Positions 24,845 through 34,325 of a DNA stretch of 36,223 nt are shown here, one piece after another. The position numbers and the translations under genes were made by a program. This stretch comes from Methylococcales bacterium (GTDB lineage: Bacteria; Pseudomonadota; Gammaproteobacteria; Methylococcales; Methylomonadaceae), in contig JAQTUW010000027.1 of assembly GCA_028707085.1 (NCBI GenBank), positions 1 through 36,223 of the forward strand. The letters run 5' to 3'. How positions within the stretch are numbered: the stretch's first letter is position 1; each line of letters begins with the position of its first letter. A model generated the notes under the pieces. That model did not search any database. It saw only the letters and a list, made by a program, of their open reading frames with translations, and was not told the origin of the DNA.

Positions 24845-25318
24845 TCAGGCTTCCGCTACTTCTCTATATTGTTCGATCAGCGCGACGCCCTTGTTGATGG
24901 CCTGCTCGGATTTTTCCACCATGTCTTCCAGGCTCGGGAAACCCCAACGGTGCACATCGCGCAAAATCTTGTCCACGACAATCAGCTTGCCGACCAATAC
25001 GAATGCCCGGCCAAAGCCTTCATGGCTGATGTTGATAACCGGTACGGCCAGCAACTGGGTGCGTTTTTCGATCAGGGTAGCCAGACTGTTGTAATAGGCT
25101 TTGACGCGGGCTAGCGTAATTTCATCTGGATCGCCGACTATCGGGATTTCGCGTTTACGTTCCTTGGTCAGAATCACCGGGTCGATGATTTTTTCCGCCG
25201 ACCAGCCGTCGTAGGTATCGTAAGTATCTATTGCCCGAAGTTGCTTGAGCATTTCGACGACAATTTCCGAGGTCATATAAGGGTCGCCAGCTTCGATGAC
25301 GAGTGCTGCTTGATTCAT
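24845..25318 (-). CDS. NifX-associated nitrogen fixation protein (DUF269)
   Basis: A 157-residue cytosolic protein of the DUF269/NifX-associated family, found next to nifX in most Mo-nitrogenase clusters. Family-typical segments are RAIDTYDTYDGWSAEKIIDP (about 29-48), REIPIVGDPD (about 56-65) and VINISHEGFGRAFVLVGKLIVVDKILRDVHRWGFPS (about 94-129). It has no cysteines and a role in FeMo-cofactor synthesis or nitrogenase maturation is assumed but unproven. A 107-base gap with a CAGCCG/CGGCTG stem (25352-25369) separates it from nifX. Confidence 0.93.
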   Translation of the reverse strand: MNQAALVIEAGDPYMTSEIVVEMLKQLRAIDTYDTYDGWSAEKIIDPVILTKERKREIPIVGDPDEITLARVKAYYNSLATLIEKRTQLLAVPVINISHEGFGRAFVLVGKLIVVDKILRDVHRWGFPSLEDMVEKSEQAINKGVALIEQYREVAEA

Positions 25319-25425
25319 GGGTTATCTCCATTGTAGATTTTTATTGGGATACAGCCGGTTCAGCGGCTGATCGGGTTTAGCAGGTAATAATCTGTTTATA
25401 TTTGTAACCATTCACGCCAGGGGCC

Positions 25426-25857
25426 TTATTCCTGCCAGCCGTCGTTTTCCATTTCGTCAAAACGACTGGAATCCGGGCCTTTGTTCTGATTGATGGCTTT
25501 GGCCAGCCAACTGGACGGCCCCGATCTCATTTCGTTTTGCAAATCGGTAATCAGGTGCTGTATGGTGCAGCCTTCGTGCACCTTGATAGGCTGTATGCCC
25601 TGAGCGACGATCTGTTTCACCGCGGAAGCGCCGATTGCCTGACAGTAAACGGCCGCGCAGCCTTCCAGCAACTGGATTTTTACCGACAATTTGTCTTCAT
25701 TGCCGTCCTGGGCCAGTTCGCCGAATTGGGCGGCTTCCAGCATCTCGAATTTTTCCGGGTCTACCGCATAGACGGCGAAAGAGCGGGCAGAACCGAAATG
25801 CTGGTTGACATGCTGCATGTCGGTGGTTGCAAATGCGACTTTAATTGCAGTTTCCAT
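25426..25857 (-). CDS. nifX: FeMo-cofactor carrier NifX
   Basis: A 143-residue cytosolic protein of the NifX/NafY family, which binds NifB-co and VK-cluster during FeMo-cofactor assembly on NifEN. The start METAIKVAFATTDMQHVNQHFGSARSF matches the usual NifX N-terminus and has AGAG seven bases upstream. The frame is open to 25911, which would overlap nifN, so a longer form is possible. The core motifs QHFGSA, LLEGCAAVYCQAIG and QPIKV are present. It follows nifN on the same strand. Confidence 0.92.
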   Translation of the reverse strand: METAIKVAFATTDMQHVNQHFGSARSFAVYAVDPEKFEMLEAAQFGELAQDGNEDKLSVKIQLLEGCAAVYCQAIGASAVKQIVAQGIQPIKVHEGCTIQHLITDLQNEMRSGPSSWLAKAINQNKGPDSSRFDEMENDGWQE

Positions 25858-25901
25858 AAGCATTCTCTGTTCGTTTGGGTGTACAACGTACATACGGCGA
25901 G

Positions 25902-27299
25902 TTAGTGACATGACGGCGAGCAGGCTTTTCGTTCGGTTTCGGGTTTTTGGGCATAAGGCGAGTGGTAAACCTCTATTTCTTCGTGAGCGTGGTTGATCAC
26001 CAGATTGGCCAGATCGAACAGCGTCTGCCGCGTCCCCCGGTAACCTATCCAGGTTTTCTGGTAACCGCCAATGATGTCGTATAAAGGAAAACCGGCGCGC
26101 AGGATGGGCACGCCCAGCCGTTCCGCACTGGCCACGGCGTGGGAATTGCCTATCAGCAATTGCGCCTTGTACTCTTTGGCCATCAGCTCCAGATCTTCCA
26201 GATCGCCGATTTTGATGCTTTTCACCGGCGCGGTGCTCAGCACAGGGGTATTGCCGGCGCTAATCGCCGCCACGACTTCGGCCCCCATGCCCTTGACCAG
26301 ATGAATGAAGGCATTCAGTTGATCGGGGTCGGCGGCGATGGCGACTCTGAGCTGGCCGAGCATGAAATGCGTATCCAGCATGGCGTCCTGCAACTGCGCG
26401 CGTTGCCGCTCTATGATGGGCGGCACTGGCTGTTCGCTGATTTCCGCCAAAGCCATCACCAGCGCATCATTGGCCTGCAAACCGTACAGATGGTCGAAAT
26501 AAAGGCTGGGCACGCCGGTTCTTTCCTGCAACAGTTCACCCGCCTGCCGCAAGGATGCGCCGATCACTAGCGTGGCTTTGGCTTCGCCCAGTGTATAGAT
26601 CTCGGAAATCGGCGTACCGCCGATGGTGACCGGCGAGAATTCATCTTCCGTCAGACTGCCGTCCAGCGATTCGGAAATATCCGGCACCAGTAGCGGACGC
26701 AGATTGAATAATTCAATCAGTCCGCGCAACGCCTCCAGATCGCCCGGGGTCAGCATTGGGCTGACCAGCACATTAACCTGCCGCTGCCGGTTGCCGGGCC
26801 GGGTGCCTGCCGTTTCGGCGGCCGGCACCAGCGCCTTGATGAGTTCGTAAATGGCCGCGGCATAACCGGTTTCGACACAACCGGTAAAATCCGGGGTATT
26901 GACGGCCACCACGGCAATGTGCGCGTATTCCGGATATCTTTCCCTAAACTCACGGACATTGCGATGCACGTCGGCACCCTGAGTCTCAGCCAGACCGGTG
27001 GTCATCACCATAATCAGGGCCGGGCCGGATTTTTCGGCAATGGCCTTGATGCCTTCGATGACGTTTTCATCCGCCCCCAGCACCGAACTGGCCTGATCCA
27101 TGGCTGTGGTTTGCAAGGGAATCGGCTCCCGGAAATGTCGGACAAAGAAAACTTTGGCGAACGCGGTACAGCCTTGCGAACCGTGCAGCATGGGCATGGC
27201 CCGATCAAAACCCAGACAGGCCAACGAACCGCCCATGGGCTGGCTGGCTTTCAGCGGATTGACCGACATCGCCTTGTTGCGTTTCAGTATCTCCGCCAT
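25902..27299 (-). CDS. nifN: Nitrogenase cofactor scaffold NifN
   Basis: Beta-type subunit of the NifEN scaffold where FeMo-cofactor is completed, 465 residues. It is homologous to NifK; cluster-ligand region [25 protein letters not shown] (about 23-47) supplies cysteines C28 and C44, and [14 protein letters not shown] corresponds to the second domain start. The C-terminal portion has the conserved [20 protein letters not shown]. It starts two bases after the nifE stop. The C-terminus has an extra short tail with two cysteines (KACSPSCH). Confidence 0.96.
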   Translation of the reverse strand: MAEILKRNKAMSVNPLKASQPMGGSLACLGFDRAMPMLHGSQGCTAFAKVFFVRHFREPIPLQTTAMDQASSVLGADENVIEGIKAIAEKSGPALIMVMTTGLAETQGADVHRNVREFRERYPEYAHIAVVAVNTPDFTGCVETGYAAAIYELIKALVPAAETAGTRPGNRQRQVNVLVSPMLTPGDLEALRGLIELFNLRPLLVPDISESLDGSLTEDEFSPVTIGGTPISEIYTLGEAKATLVIGASLRQAGELLQERTGVPSLYFDHLYGLQANDALVMALAEISEQPVPPIIERQRAQLQDAMLDTHFMLGQLRVAIAADPDQLNAFIHLVKGMGAEVVAAISAGNTPVLSTAPVKSIKIGDLEDLELMAKEYKAQLLIGNSHAVASAERLGVPILRAGFPLYDIIGGYQKTWIGYRGTRQTLFDLANLVINHAHEEIEVYHSPYAQKPETERKACSPSCH

Positions 27300-27301
27300 G
27301 A

Positions 27302-28741
27302 TCAGGCCGCCTGTGATTGTCTGGATTCGGTAAGCTCGGCCGTTTCCGTTACCTTTACCAGACCCGCCTTCCAGGGCGCAGTGGCGCGAACGGAGGACCA
27401 GACCGGGCTTTCGAGCGTCAGGGCCAGTTGCCTGACCAGTTCCAGCATGCCTTGGTAGCCTTCGTAGCCGAATTCCCGCTCCTGATTGATGTCCAAAAAC
27501 GGAATGCGCGCCTTCAGAGCGGTATACATATTACGACCGCCAGCAATCAGAATATCGGCCTTGTAGTCACGAACCACTTTCAGCAAGGCTTTGGGGCTGC
27601 CGTCTTCTATCATCAGCGTGTCTTCGCCCATCAGTTCGCGAATTCTAGCCTTGTCTTCCTCGGTCGATTTCTTGGTGCCTGTCGCCACCACCACCATGCC
27701 CAGATCCTGCAGAGCTGAAATCACCGACCAGCTTTTCACGCCGCCGGTAAACAGCAACACCCGCTTGCCGTGCAGCCGTTCCTTCCAGGGGGCTAGCGCA
27801 TCGCGGATGCGGGCTTCTTCCCGGGCGACAATGGCTTCGGTACGGCTGATCAGGTCTGGGTCGTCTATCACTCTGGCAAAATCACGTAGCGCCTGACTGG
27901 TATCGGTAATGCCGTAGAAACTGCCTTCGAACCACGGCGTGCCGTATTTTTGCTGAAGCTTCCTGGCCACGTTGACCATGGCTTTGGAGCAGACCATCAT
28001 ATTGACTTCCGCCTTGTGCATGGTCTGCACTTCGCGGAAACGGGCGTCGCCAGACAGGGTGCACAACACTCTTAACCCCATTTCGTCCAGCAGAGGCAGG
28101 ACATGCCAGAATTCACCGGCGATATTGTATTCGCCGACCAGATTCACATCGTGCACCCTGATGCCGGGCCGTTCTGTGCCAGGCGGCAAGGGGTCGGGGT
28201 CGCGGGTGCCGATGACATGATTGACCATCGCATCGCCGGCTATACGATTGCCCAAGTTTTTTGTGCCGTAAAAGCCGGCGCAATCGATAGGCACCACCGG
28301 CACATTCCAGCGTTCGCTGGCCGATTTGCAAGTAGCGTTGATGTCATCCCCGACCAGGGCCGGCACGCAGGTGTTGTAAATAAAGACCGCGGGCGGGTTA
28401 AAACTGTCTATGGCCTGCTTAATAGAGTGGAACAGCCGCTTTTCGCTACGGCCCATGACCACATCCTGTTCGGTCAGATCGGTGGTCATGCCGGTGCGGT
28501 ACAGCTCTGAACCCGAGGAACGGGTGCCGCGGTTATCCCAGGAGCTACCGGCGCAGGCGATAGGCCCATGGACGATATGCGCCACATCCGCTATCGGCAG
28601 CAGGGCTATCTGCGCACCGTCGAATGCGCAGCCGCCCGCCGCCGAACCGGGTTTGGGTTTAGCGCAGCCGGATTTTTCCTTCTTGTTGTGCTCGCAAGCC
28701 GGTTCGTCTAACAGTTCTGCAATATCTTTGGTGGATTTCAT
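27302..28741 (-). CDS. nifE: Nitrogenase cofactor scaffold NifE
   Basis: Alpha-type subunit of NifEN, 479 residues, homologous to NifD. P-cluster-like ligand cysteines lie in [13 protein letters not shown] (about 37), [20 protein letters not shown] (about 62) and [13 protein letters not shown] (about 124). The YxxGGVKSWS segment ([21 protein letters not shown]) and [32 protein letters not shown] are diagnostic of NifE. AGAGAGG seven bases before the ATG supports the start. It is the first gene of the leftward nif operon and has a sigma-54 promoter and NifA site upstream. Confidence 0.97.
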   Translation of the reverse strand: MKSTKDIAELLDEPACEHNKKEKSGCAKPKPGSAAGGCAFDGAQIALLPIADVAHIVHGPIACAGSSWDNRGTRSSGSELYRTGMTTDLTEQDVVMGRSEKRLFHSIKQAIDSFNPPAVFIYNTCVPALVGDDINATCKSASERWNVPVVPIDCAGFYGTKNLGNRIAGDAMVNHVIGTRDPDPLPPGTERPGIRVHDVNLVGEYNIAGEFWHVLPLLDEMGLRVLCTLSGDARFREVQTMHKAEVNMMVCSKAMVNVARKLQQKYGTPWFEGSFYGITDTSQALRDFARVIDDPDLISRTEAIVAREEARIRDALAPWKERLHGKRVLLFTGGVKSWSVISALQDLGMVVVATGTKKSTEEDKARIRELMGEDTLMIEDGSPKALLKVVRDYKADILIAGGRNMYTALKARIPFLDINQEREFGYEGYQGMLELVRQLALTLESPVWSSVRATAPWKAGLVKVTETAELTESRQSQAA

Positions 28742-28770
28742 AGGAACACCTCTCTGTTTGCTTAAAACAA

Positions 28771-28786
28771 TGCAACCGGTGTGCCA
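28771..28786 (-). promoter_or_regulatory. Sigma-54 promoter of the nifEN operon
   Basis: On the minus strand TGGCACACCGGTTGCA fits the sigma-54 (-24/-12) consensus TGGCACR-N4-TTGCA without a mismatch. Transcription would start near 28760, about 20 bases before the nifE ATG. A NifA-type activator motif lies about 50 bases upstream. Confidence 0.9.
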
Positions 28787-28830
28787 TTTATTAAGATACT
28801 GATTTTTAAATATTTCTATGCGCGTTTGAA

Positions 28831-28846
28831 TGTAGCAAATGCTACA
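28831..28846. promoter_or_regulatory. NifA upstream activator sequence (nifE side)
   Basis: TGTAGCAAATGCTACA matches TGT-N10-ACA exactly and is nearly a perfect palindrome, the form expected of a strong NifA site. It is centred roughly 80 bases upstream of the predicted nifE transcription start. It could also serve nifH from about 370 bases away, but the site at 29069-29084 is better placed for that. Confidence 0.85.
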
Positions 28847-29068
28847 AATGACTTTTAAGGCGGGACTGGGGCGCTACAATTAAGCGCGGCGCAACCAATG
28901 ACTGAAACCAGCCACAAGCCGATCACTTCGACTTTGCTCAGGCTATATAAAATGCAAGTTTTGGTTGTGGCAAGGCGAGTTGGAGATACGCGGCTTGCAT
29001 GCTTTTTCCAACCAACCGGAAAGGTATATTCACTTAACCGCCGGATTGAACCAAAACCACCCTGTTTG

Positions 29069-29084
29069 TGTGAGTAAAATAACA
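29069..29084. promoter_or_regulatory. NifA upstream activator sequence (nifH side)
   Basis: TGTGAGTAAAATAACA matches TGT-N10-ACA and lies about 100 bases upstream of the nifH -24 element, the usual distance. It is less symmetric than the nifE-side site. Confidence 0.65.
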
Positions 29085-29180
29085 GTCCTTACAAAAAATG
29101 TTGTTAATCCGACCAGCTCAAAGACGGCGAAAACAAAATATTTTAATCCTAAAACAACATGTTACAGACAAAACAAACTT

Positions 29181-29196
29181 TGGCACGGCCATTGCA
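29181..29196 (+). promoter_or_regulatory. Sigma-54 promoter of nifHDK
   Basis: TGGCACGGCCATTGCA is a perfect match to TGGCACG-N4-TTGCA. Transcription would start near 29207, about 40 bases before nifH. A good Shine-Dalgarno (AGAGGAG) follows in the leader. Confidence 0.93.
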
Positions 29197-29206
29197 ACAC
29201 TCTTGA

Positions 29207-30118
<912 letters not shown>

Positions 30119-30130
30119 TATCGGAAGTAC

Positions 30131-30157
30131 ATGGTGGGCATGTTTCATGTCCACCAT
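30131..30157 (+). terminator. nifH-nifD intercistronic hairpin
   Basis: ATGGTGGGCATG and CATGTCCACCAT form a 12-bp stem (one G-U pair) with a TTT loop, 12 bases after the nifH stop. A T-run (30166-30171) follows after several bases. It may partly terminate or protect the nifH 3' end, giving the usual excess of nifH mRNA over nifDK. Confidence 0.7.
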
Positions 30158-30223
30158 TCACCTTACTTTTTCCTAAATCTGGTTTAGTCGGGAGATTACC
30201 CGCGACCACAGGAGGATAACATC

Positions 30224-31705
30224 ATGGCTGCCATGACAAGAGAAGAGACCGAAGCGCTGATTCAGGAAGTGCTGGAGATCTATCCCGAAAAATCAAGAAA
30301 AGATCGCGCCAAACATTTGGCGATTAACGATCAAAGTTTGGAGAAATCCAATAAATGCATTACTTCCAACCGTAAATCCCTGCCAGGCGTGATGACCATC
30401 CGTGGTTGCGCATACGCTGGCTCCAAAGGGGTGGTATGGGGCCCTATCAAGGACATGATCCATATTTCGCACGGCCCTGTTGGTTGCGGACAATATTCTC
30501 GCGCCGGCCGTCGTAACTATTATGTTGGCACCACAGGTGTCAATACCTTCGGCACCATGAACTTTACTTCTGATTTTACAGAAAAAGATATCGTTTTCGG
30601 CGGCGATAAAAAACTTGCCAAGCTGATAGACGAAATCGAAGTATTGTTCCCGCTGAACAAAGGTATTTCCGTCCAATCGGAATGCCCAATCGGTTTGATC
30701 GGTGACGACATCGAAGCCGTTTCCAAACAAAAAACCAAAGAACACGGCAAAACCATTGTGCCTGTTCGTTGCGAAGGTTTCCGTGGCGTATCGCAGTCTC
30801 TGGGTCACCATATCGCCAATGACGCGATTCGCGACTGGGTGCTGGACAAACGTGACGGCGACGACAGCTTCCCGACCACACCTTATGACGTGGCGGTAAT
30901 CGGCGACTACAACATCGGCGGCGACGCCTGGGCTTCCCGTACGCTGCTGGAAGAAATGGGCTTGCGCGTGGTTGCACAATGGTCCGGCGACGGCACCATC
31001 GCTGAAATCGAAAACACCCCGAAAGTTAAATTGAACCTGATTCACTGCTATCGTTCAATGAACTATATTGCCCGACACATGGAAGAAAAATACAGCATCC
31101 CCTGGATCGAGTACAACTTCTTCGGCCCGACCAAGATTGCCGAATCATTGCGCCGCATCGCCTCCTATTTTGATGAAACCATCAAAGAAGGCGCGGAACG
31201 CGTGATTGCCCGTTACGAATCCGAATACAACGCAGTGATTGCCAAATACAAACCACGTCTGGAAGGCAAACGCGTCATGCTGTATATCGGCGGCCTGCGT
31301 CCACGCCACGTCATCGGCGCTTATGAAGACCTGGGCATGGAAGTGGTCGGCACCGGCTACGAATTCGGCCATAACGACGACTATGACCGCACCATCAAGG
31401 AAATGGGTAACGCCACCCTGCTTTATGATGATGTCACCGGCTATGAGTTTGAAGAGTTCGTGAAAAAAGTTCAGCCTGATTTGGTCGGCTCCGGCGTTAA
31501 AGAAAAATATATTTTCCAAAAAATGGGCGTGCCTTTCAGACAGATGCACTCCTGGGATTATTCCGGCCCTTATCATGGTTATGACGGTTTCGCCATTTTC
31601 GCCCGCGACATGGATATGACCATCAACAACCCTTGCTGGAAAAATATCAAGGCGCCGTGGAAAACCGAAACCACAAGCGCTGAACCAGAAAAGGCGGTCG
31701 CCTAA
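30224..31705 (+). CDS. nifD: Nitrogenase MoFe protein alpha subunit NifD
   Basis: Alpha subunit of dinitrogenase, 493 residues. P-cluster ligands C62, C88 and C154 fall at the same numbers as in Azotobacter NifD. The FeMo-cofactor ligands are the cysteine in [11 protein letters not shown] (about 276) and the histidine in [14 protein letters not shown] (about 445). HSWDY and [10 protein letters not shown] are diagnostic of the Mo enzyme; the V/Fe forms differ and no delta subunit gene is present. AGGAGG precedes the ATG. It is preceded by a hairpin after nifH. Confidence 0.99.
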   Translation: MAAMTREETEALIQEVLEIYPEKSRKDRAKHLAINDQSLEKSNKCITSNRKSLPGVMTIRGCAYAGSKGVVWGPIKDMIHISHGPVGCGQYSRAGRRNYYVGTTGVNTFGTMNFTSDFTEKDIVFGGDKKLAKLIDEIEVLFPLNKGISVQSECPIGLIGDDIEAVSKQKTKEHGKTIVPVRCEGFRGVSQSLGHHIANDAIRDWVLDKRDGDDSFPTTPYDVAVIGDYNIGGDAWASRTLLEEMGLRVVAQWSGDGTIAEIENTPKVKLNLIHCYRSMNYIARHMEEKYSIPWIEYNFFGPTKIAESLRRIASYFDETIKEGAERVIARYESEYNAVIAKYKPRLEGKRVMLYIGGLRPRHVIGAYEDLGMEVVGTGYEFGHNDDYDRTIKEMGNATLLYDDVTGYEFEEFVKKVQPDLVGSGVKEKYIFQKMGVPFRQMHSWDYSGPYHGYDGFAIFARDMDMTINNPCWKNIKAPWKTETTSAEPEKAVA

Positions 31706-31716
31706 GCGAACGCCTG

Positions 31717-31747
31717 ACACCGGAGTCACCACTGTATGACCCGGTGT
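31717..31747 (+). repeat. nifD-nifK intercistronic hairpin
   Basis: ACACCGG (31717-31723) pairs with CCGGTGT (31741-31747), and GTCA/TGAC extends the stem after an unpaired A, giving an 11-bp helix with an 8-base loop. It lies 12 bases after the nifD stop. No T-run follows, so RNA processing or stability is a more likely role than termination. Confidence 0.6.
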
Positions 31748-31755
31748 GCTAACCG

Positions 31756-31792
31756 TAATATAGCCCGGGTTGTTTAGCGCAGCCCGGGATTA
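31756..31792. repeat. REP-like element in nifD-nifK gap
   Basis: TAAT and ATTA ends flank two CCCGGG copies (31764-31769 and 31783-31788) around a TTAGCGCAG core. This matches the pattern of short dispersed repeats (TAGCCCGGG...GCGCAGCCCGGGA) seen in many gammaproteobacteria. It occupies the long gap before nifK and may form a hairpin. Only one copy was found in this window; calling it a genome-wide repeat is inference. Confidence 0.5.
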
Positions 31793-31844
31793 TGCCTTTC
31801 CTTATTACGCAGTCCACAGATTAGTGGCGCGTCAGGAGATTATC

Positions 31845-33416
31845 ATGAGCCAACAAGTCGACAATATACAACCCAGCTATCCTCTATTTCGTAATGACGA
31901 ATACAAGGACAGTCTGACAAACAAACGCGAAAACTATGAAGAACGCCACCCGCAGGACACGATAGACGAAGTTTTTCAATGGACAACTACCACTGAATAT
32001 CAGGAGTTGAACTTTAATCGCGAAGCGTTAACCGTCAACCCTGCTAAAGCCTGCCAGCCTCTGGGCGCGGTACTGTGCGCATTGGGCTTTGAAAAAACCA
32101 TGCCTTATGTTCATGGTTCACAAGGTTGCGTCGCCTATTTCCGCACCTATTTCAACCGTCATTTCAAAGAGCCTATCTCCTGCGTGTCAGATTCCATGAC
32201 CGAAGATGCGGCGGTTTTCGGTGGACAGAAAAACATGTTCTCCGGTTTGGAAAACGCCAAAGCGCTATACAAACCCACCATGATTGCGGTATCGACTACC
32301 TGCATGGCCGAAGTGATTGGCGACGACTTGAACGCTTTTATCAATAATGCCAAAAAAGAAGGCTATATTGATCAGGAATACCCTGTGCCTTATGCCCACA
32401 CCCCTAGCTTTGTGGGTAGCCATACTACCGGCTGGGATAACATGTTTGAAGGCATTATCCGTTACTTTACCCTGAATCACATGGAGGGCAAAGAAGTCGG
32501 CTCTAACGGCAAAATCAATTTTGTACCCGGCTTTGAAACCTATCTGGGCAACTTCCGGGTTATTAACCGGATGATGAAAGAAATGGGCGTAGACGCCACC
32601 ATGCTCAGTGATCCAACCGAAGTACTTGATACTCCGGCTGATGGTGAATTTCGGATGTATTCCGGCGGCACCACCATAGACGAAATAAAAGATGCGCCTA
32701 ACGCTATCAACACCATCATGCTGCAACCCTGGCAACTGGAAAAAACCAAAAAATATTTGGAAGGTACCTGGAAACATACTCCGCCAAAACTTGAAATCCC
32801 CATGGGTCTGGAATGGACCGACAAACTGCTGATGTCGGTTTCGGAAATCACCGGCAAGCCCATTCCTCGCTCACTGGAAGTGGAGCGCGGCCGTTTCGTC
32901 GACATGATCACAGACTCTCACGCTTGGTTGCACGGCAAAAAATTCGCGCTGTATGGCGATGCCGATTTTGCGCTGGGCATGACAAAATTCCTGCTGGAAC
33001 TGGGTGTAGAAGTCACCGATGTGCTGGTTAACCATGCCAACAAACGTTACAAAAAAGCGGTTGAAGAAGTGCTAAAAGCTTCACCTTATGGACAGGAATC
33101 TACTGTACATATTGGTAAAGACTTATGGCATTTCCGCTCTTTGATGTTCACCAATAAACCGGACTTCATGATCGGCAACTCATATGGCAAATTCATCCAG
33201 CGCGACACCCTGTACAAAGGCGACGCCTACGAAGTGCCACTGATCCGCATCGGCTTCCCGATCTTTGACCGTCACCATTTACACCGCATGACGACCCTGG
33301 GTTACGAAGGCGGCATGTACATGCTGACCACCCTGGTCAATGCAGTGCTGGAACAACTGGATAAAGATACCAGAGGCATGGGCACCACAGACTACAACTA
33401 CGACCTGATTCGCTAA
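31845..33416 (+). CDS. nifK: Nitrogenase MoFe protein beta subunit NifK
   Basis: Beta subunit of dinitrogenase, 523 residues. P-cluster ligands C70 (KACQPLGAV), C95 (GSQGCVAY) and the third cysteine (STTCMAEVIGDD, about 153) are at the Azotobacter positions. The start is the ATG of MSQQVDNIQPSY with AGGAGAT upstream; the frame is open 25 codons further. The nifD-nifK gap of 139 bases is larger than usual and holds a hairpin and a REP-like element. Confidence 0.99.
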   Translation: MSQQVDNIQPSYPLFRNDEYKDSLTNKRENYEERHPQDTIDEVFQWTTTTEYQELNFNREALTVNPAKACQPLGAVLCALGFEKTMPYVHGSQGCVAYFRTYFNRHFKEPISCVSDSMTEDAAVFGGQKNMFSGLENAKALYKPTMIAVSTTCMAEVIGDDLNAFINNAKKEGYIDQEYPVPYAHTPSFVGSHTTGWDNMFEGIIRYFTLNHMEGKEVGSNGKINFVPGFETYLGNFRVINRMMKEMGVDATMLSDPTEVLDTPADGEFRMYSGGTTIDEIKDAPNAINTIMLQPWQLEKTKKYLEGTWKHTPPKLEIPMGLEWTDKLLMSVSEITGKPIPRSLEVERGRFVDMITDSHAWLHGKKFALYGDADFALGMTKFLLELGVEVTDVLVNHANKRYKKAVEEVLKASPYGQESTVHIGKDLWHFRSLMFTNKPDFMIGNSYGKFIQRDTLYKGDAYEVPLIRIGFPIFDRHHLHRMTTLGYEGGMYMLTTLVNAVLEQLDKDTRGMGTTDYNYDLIR

Positions 33417-33429
33417 TAGTTGTAATCGG

Positions 33430-33458
33430 ATAGGGCGGATACCCAGTACCCGCCCTAT
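33430..33458 (+). terminator. nifK-nifT hairpin followed by AT-rich run
   Basis: ATAGGGCGG (33430-33438) pairs with CCGCCCTAT (33450-33458); after one mismatch, TAC/GTA extends it to 12 paired positions with a CCA loop. It is followed by ATTTTATTGTTT. It is a plausible attenuator limiting readthrough from nifK into nifT and the downstream ferredoxin. Confidence 0.7.
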
Positions 33459-33484
33459 ATTTTATTGTTTGGAGAAATGCTATT

Positions 33485-33697
33485 ATGCCTAGCGTCATGC
33501 TAAGAAAACGTGAAGACGGCAAACTGCTGTTTTACGTCGCCAAAAAAGATCTGGAAGAAACTATCGAATCCCTTGAATTCGATAGCCCCGACAAATGGGG
33601 GGGTGAAGTAGTATTGGGAGACGGTTCGCGTTATTATTTCGACATCCTGGATGCTCCACCTAAAATTCCGCTTACCCTACAAGCAAAACGTTTATAA
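33485..33697 (+). CDS. nifT: NifT/FixU family protein
   Basis: A 70-residue protein of the NifT family, nearly always found after nifK. Motifs are PSVMLRKRxDGKLLFYVAKKDLEE and WGGEVVLGDGSRYYFD. The biochemical role is unknown; mutants in studied species have little phenotype. TTGGAGAAATGCT precedes the ATG. It is 13 bases ahead of the ferredoxin gene. Confidence 0.95.
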   Translation: MPSVMLRKREDGKLLFYVAKKDLEETIESLEFDSPDKWGGEVVLGDGSRYYFDILDAPPKIPLTLQAKRL

Positions 33698-33710
33698 AAA
33701 GGAGGCCACT

Positions 33711-33911
33711 ATGGCTCTATATATTGTTGCTGCAGAATGCATTTCTTGCGGCGATTGTTTACCTGTCTGCCCTACCGATTCCATCAAGGAAGGGCCAGTA
33801 GTTTTCGAAATCAACAAAAAAACCTGTACTGAATGTAACGGCGATTTTGATGTACCGCAATGCGTCAAAGTCTGCCCAATCGATAATTGTATTTTACCCT
33901 TGGTAGCTTAA
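33711..33911 (+). CDS. nif-associated 2[4Fe-4S] ferredoxin
   Basis: A 66-residue ferredoxin with CISCGDCLPVCP (about 10-21) and CTECNGDFDVPQCVKVCP (about 39-56). The insertion between the second and third ligands of the second motif is typical of FdxN-like or Alvin-type ferredoxins in nif clusters. AAGGAGG seven bases before the ATG is a strong Shine-Dalgarno. A likely electron donor for nitrogenase or NifB, but the exact paralog name cannot be fixed from sequence alone. Confidence 0.92.
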   Translation: MALYIVAAECISCGDCLPVCPTDSIKEGPVVFEINKKTCTECNGDFDVPQCVKVCPIDNCILPLVA

Positions 33912-33970
33912 TACAGGAATGGGAAGCGTGCTCTCCCCATCCATACAGTCAGTTTCACGCGGGTAAAATT

Positions 33971-34009
33971 AGCGGAATATTCCGCCAGCCGGAATATTCC
34001 CTATCCGCT
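33971..34009. repeat. Twin GGAATATTCC palindromes before DUF6129 gene
   Basis: GCGGAATATTCCGC (33972-33985) is a perfect palindrome and GGAATATTCC repeats at 33991-34000, centres 17 bases apart. The two copies can also pair with each other, with outer arms AGCGGA/TCCGCT. It lies in the 135-base gap before the DUF6129 gene. It may be a tandem binding site or a leader hairpin. Confidence 0.6.
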
Positions 34010-34046
34010 GATGGCGTCAAGTTGGTTAGGAACAGGAATTAACATA

Positions 34047-34313
34047 ATGATTACCCCCGAAAAACTGCAGGCCGTAGCTGCCCGTATAGCCGGACAGCCG
34101 CTAAACGAAGTCGTCATCTCCAATCTGAGAGCTGAATATCCGGAGGTTCATTTCACCTACTGCATGGAAGATGACATACCCAATAATGAACCGTTGCTGG
34201 AGCATGAAGATTTTAATCTCTATCTGGTGGATGGTCGTGAACATTGCCTTTGTCTGACCAACAATTTCGAACACGCTACCGGTATCGTCGTCGCTGAAGT
34301 CATTCACGATTGA
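34047..34313 (+). CDS. DUF6129 nif-cluster protein
   Basis: An 88-residue small protein beginning MITPEKLQAVAARIAG and containing LRAEYPEVHFTYCMEDD, FNLYLVDGREHCLCLT and ATGIVVAEV. These match the DUF6129 family seen in nif clusters of proteobacteria. Cysteines at FTYC and HCLC could bind metal, though this is not shown. The start has AGGAA upstream. It is 12 bases ahead of the LRV gene. The function is unknown. Confidence 0.82.
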   Translation: MITPEKLQAVAARIAGQPLNEVVISNLRAEYPEVHFTYCMEDDIPNNEPLLEHEDFNLYLVDGREHCLCLTNNFEHATGIVVAEVIHD

Positions 34314-34325
34314 AGGCATCCGGGT

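Noticed and set aside
29160-29175. Another TGT-N10-ACA motif just upstream of the nifH -24 element
   Set aside because: It is only five bases from the promoter element, too close for a usual NifA site, and the motif is simple enough to arise by chance.
30293-31045. 250-codon antisense frame inside nifD
   Set aside because: nifD is certain on the other strand and the antisense product looks like a codon-bias shadow.
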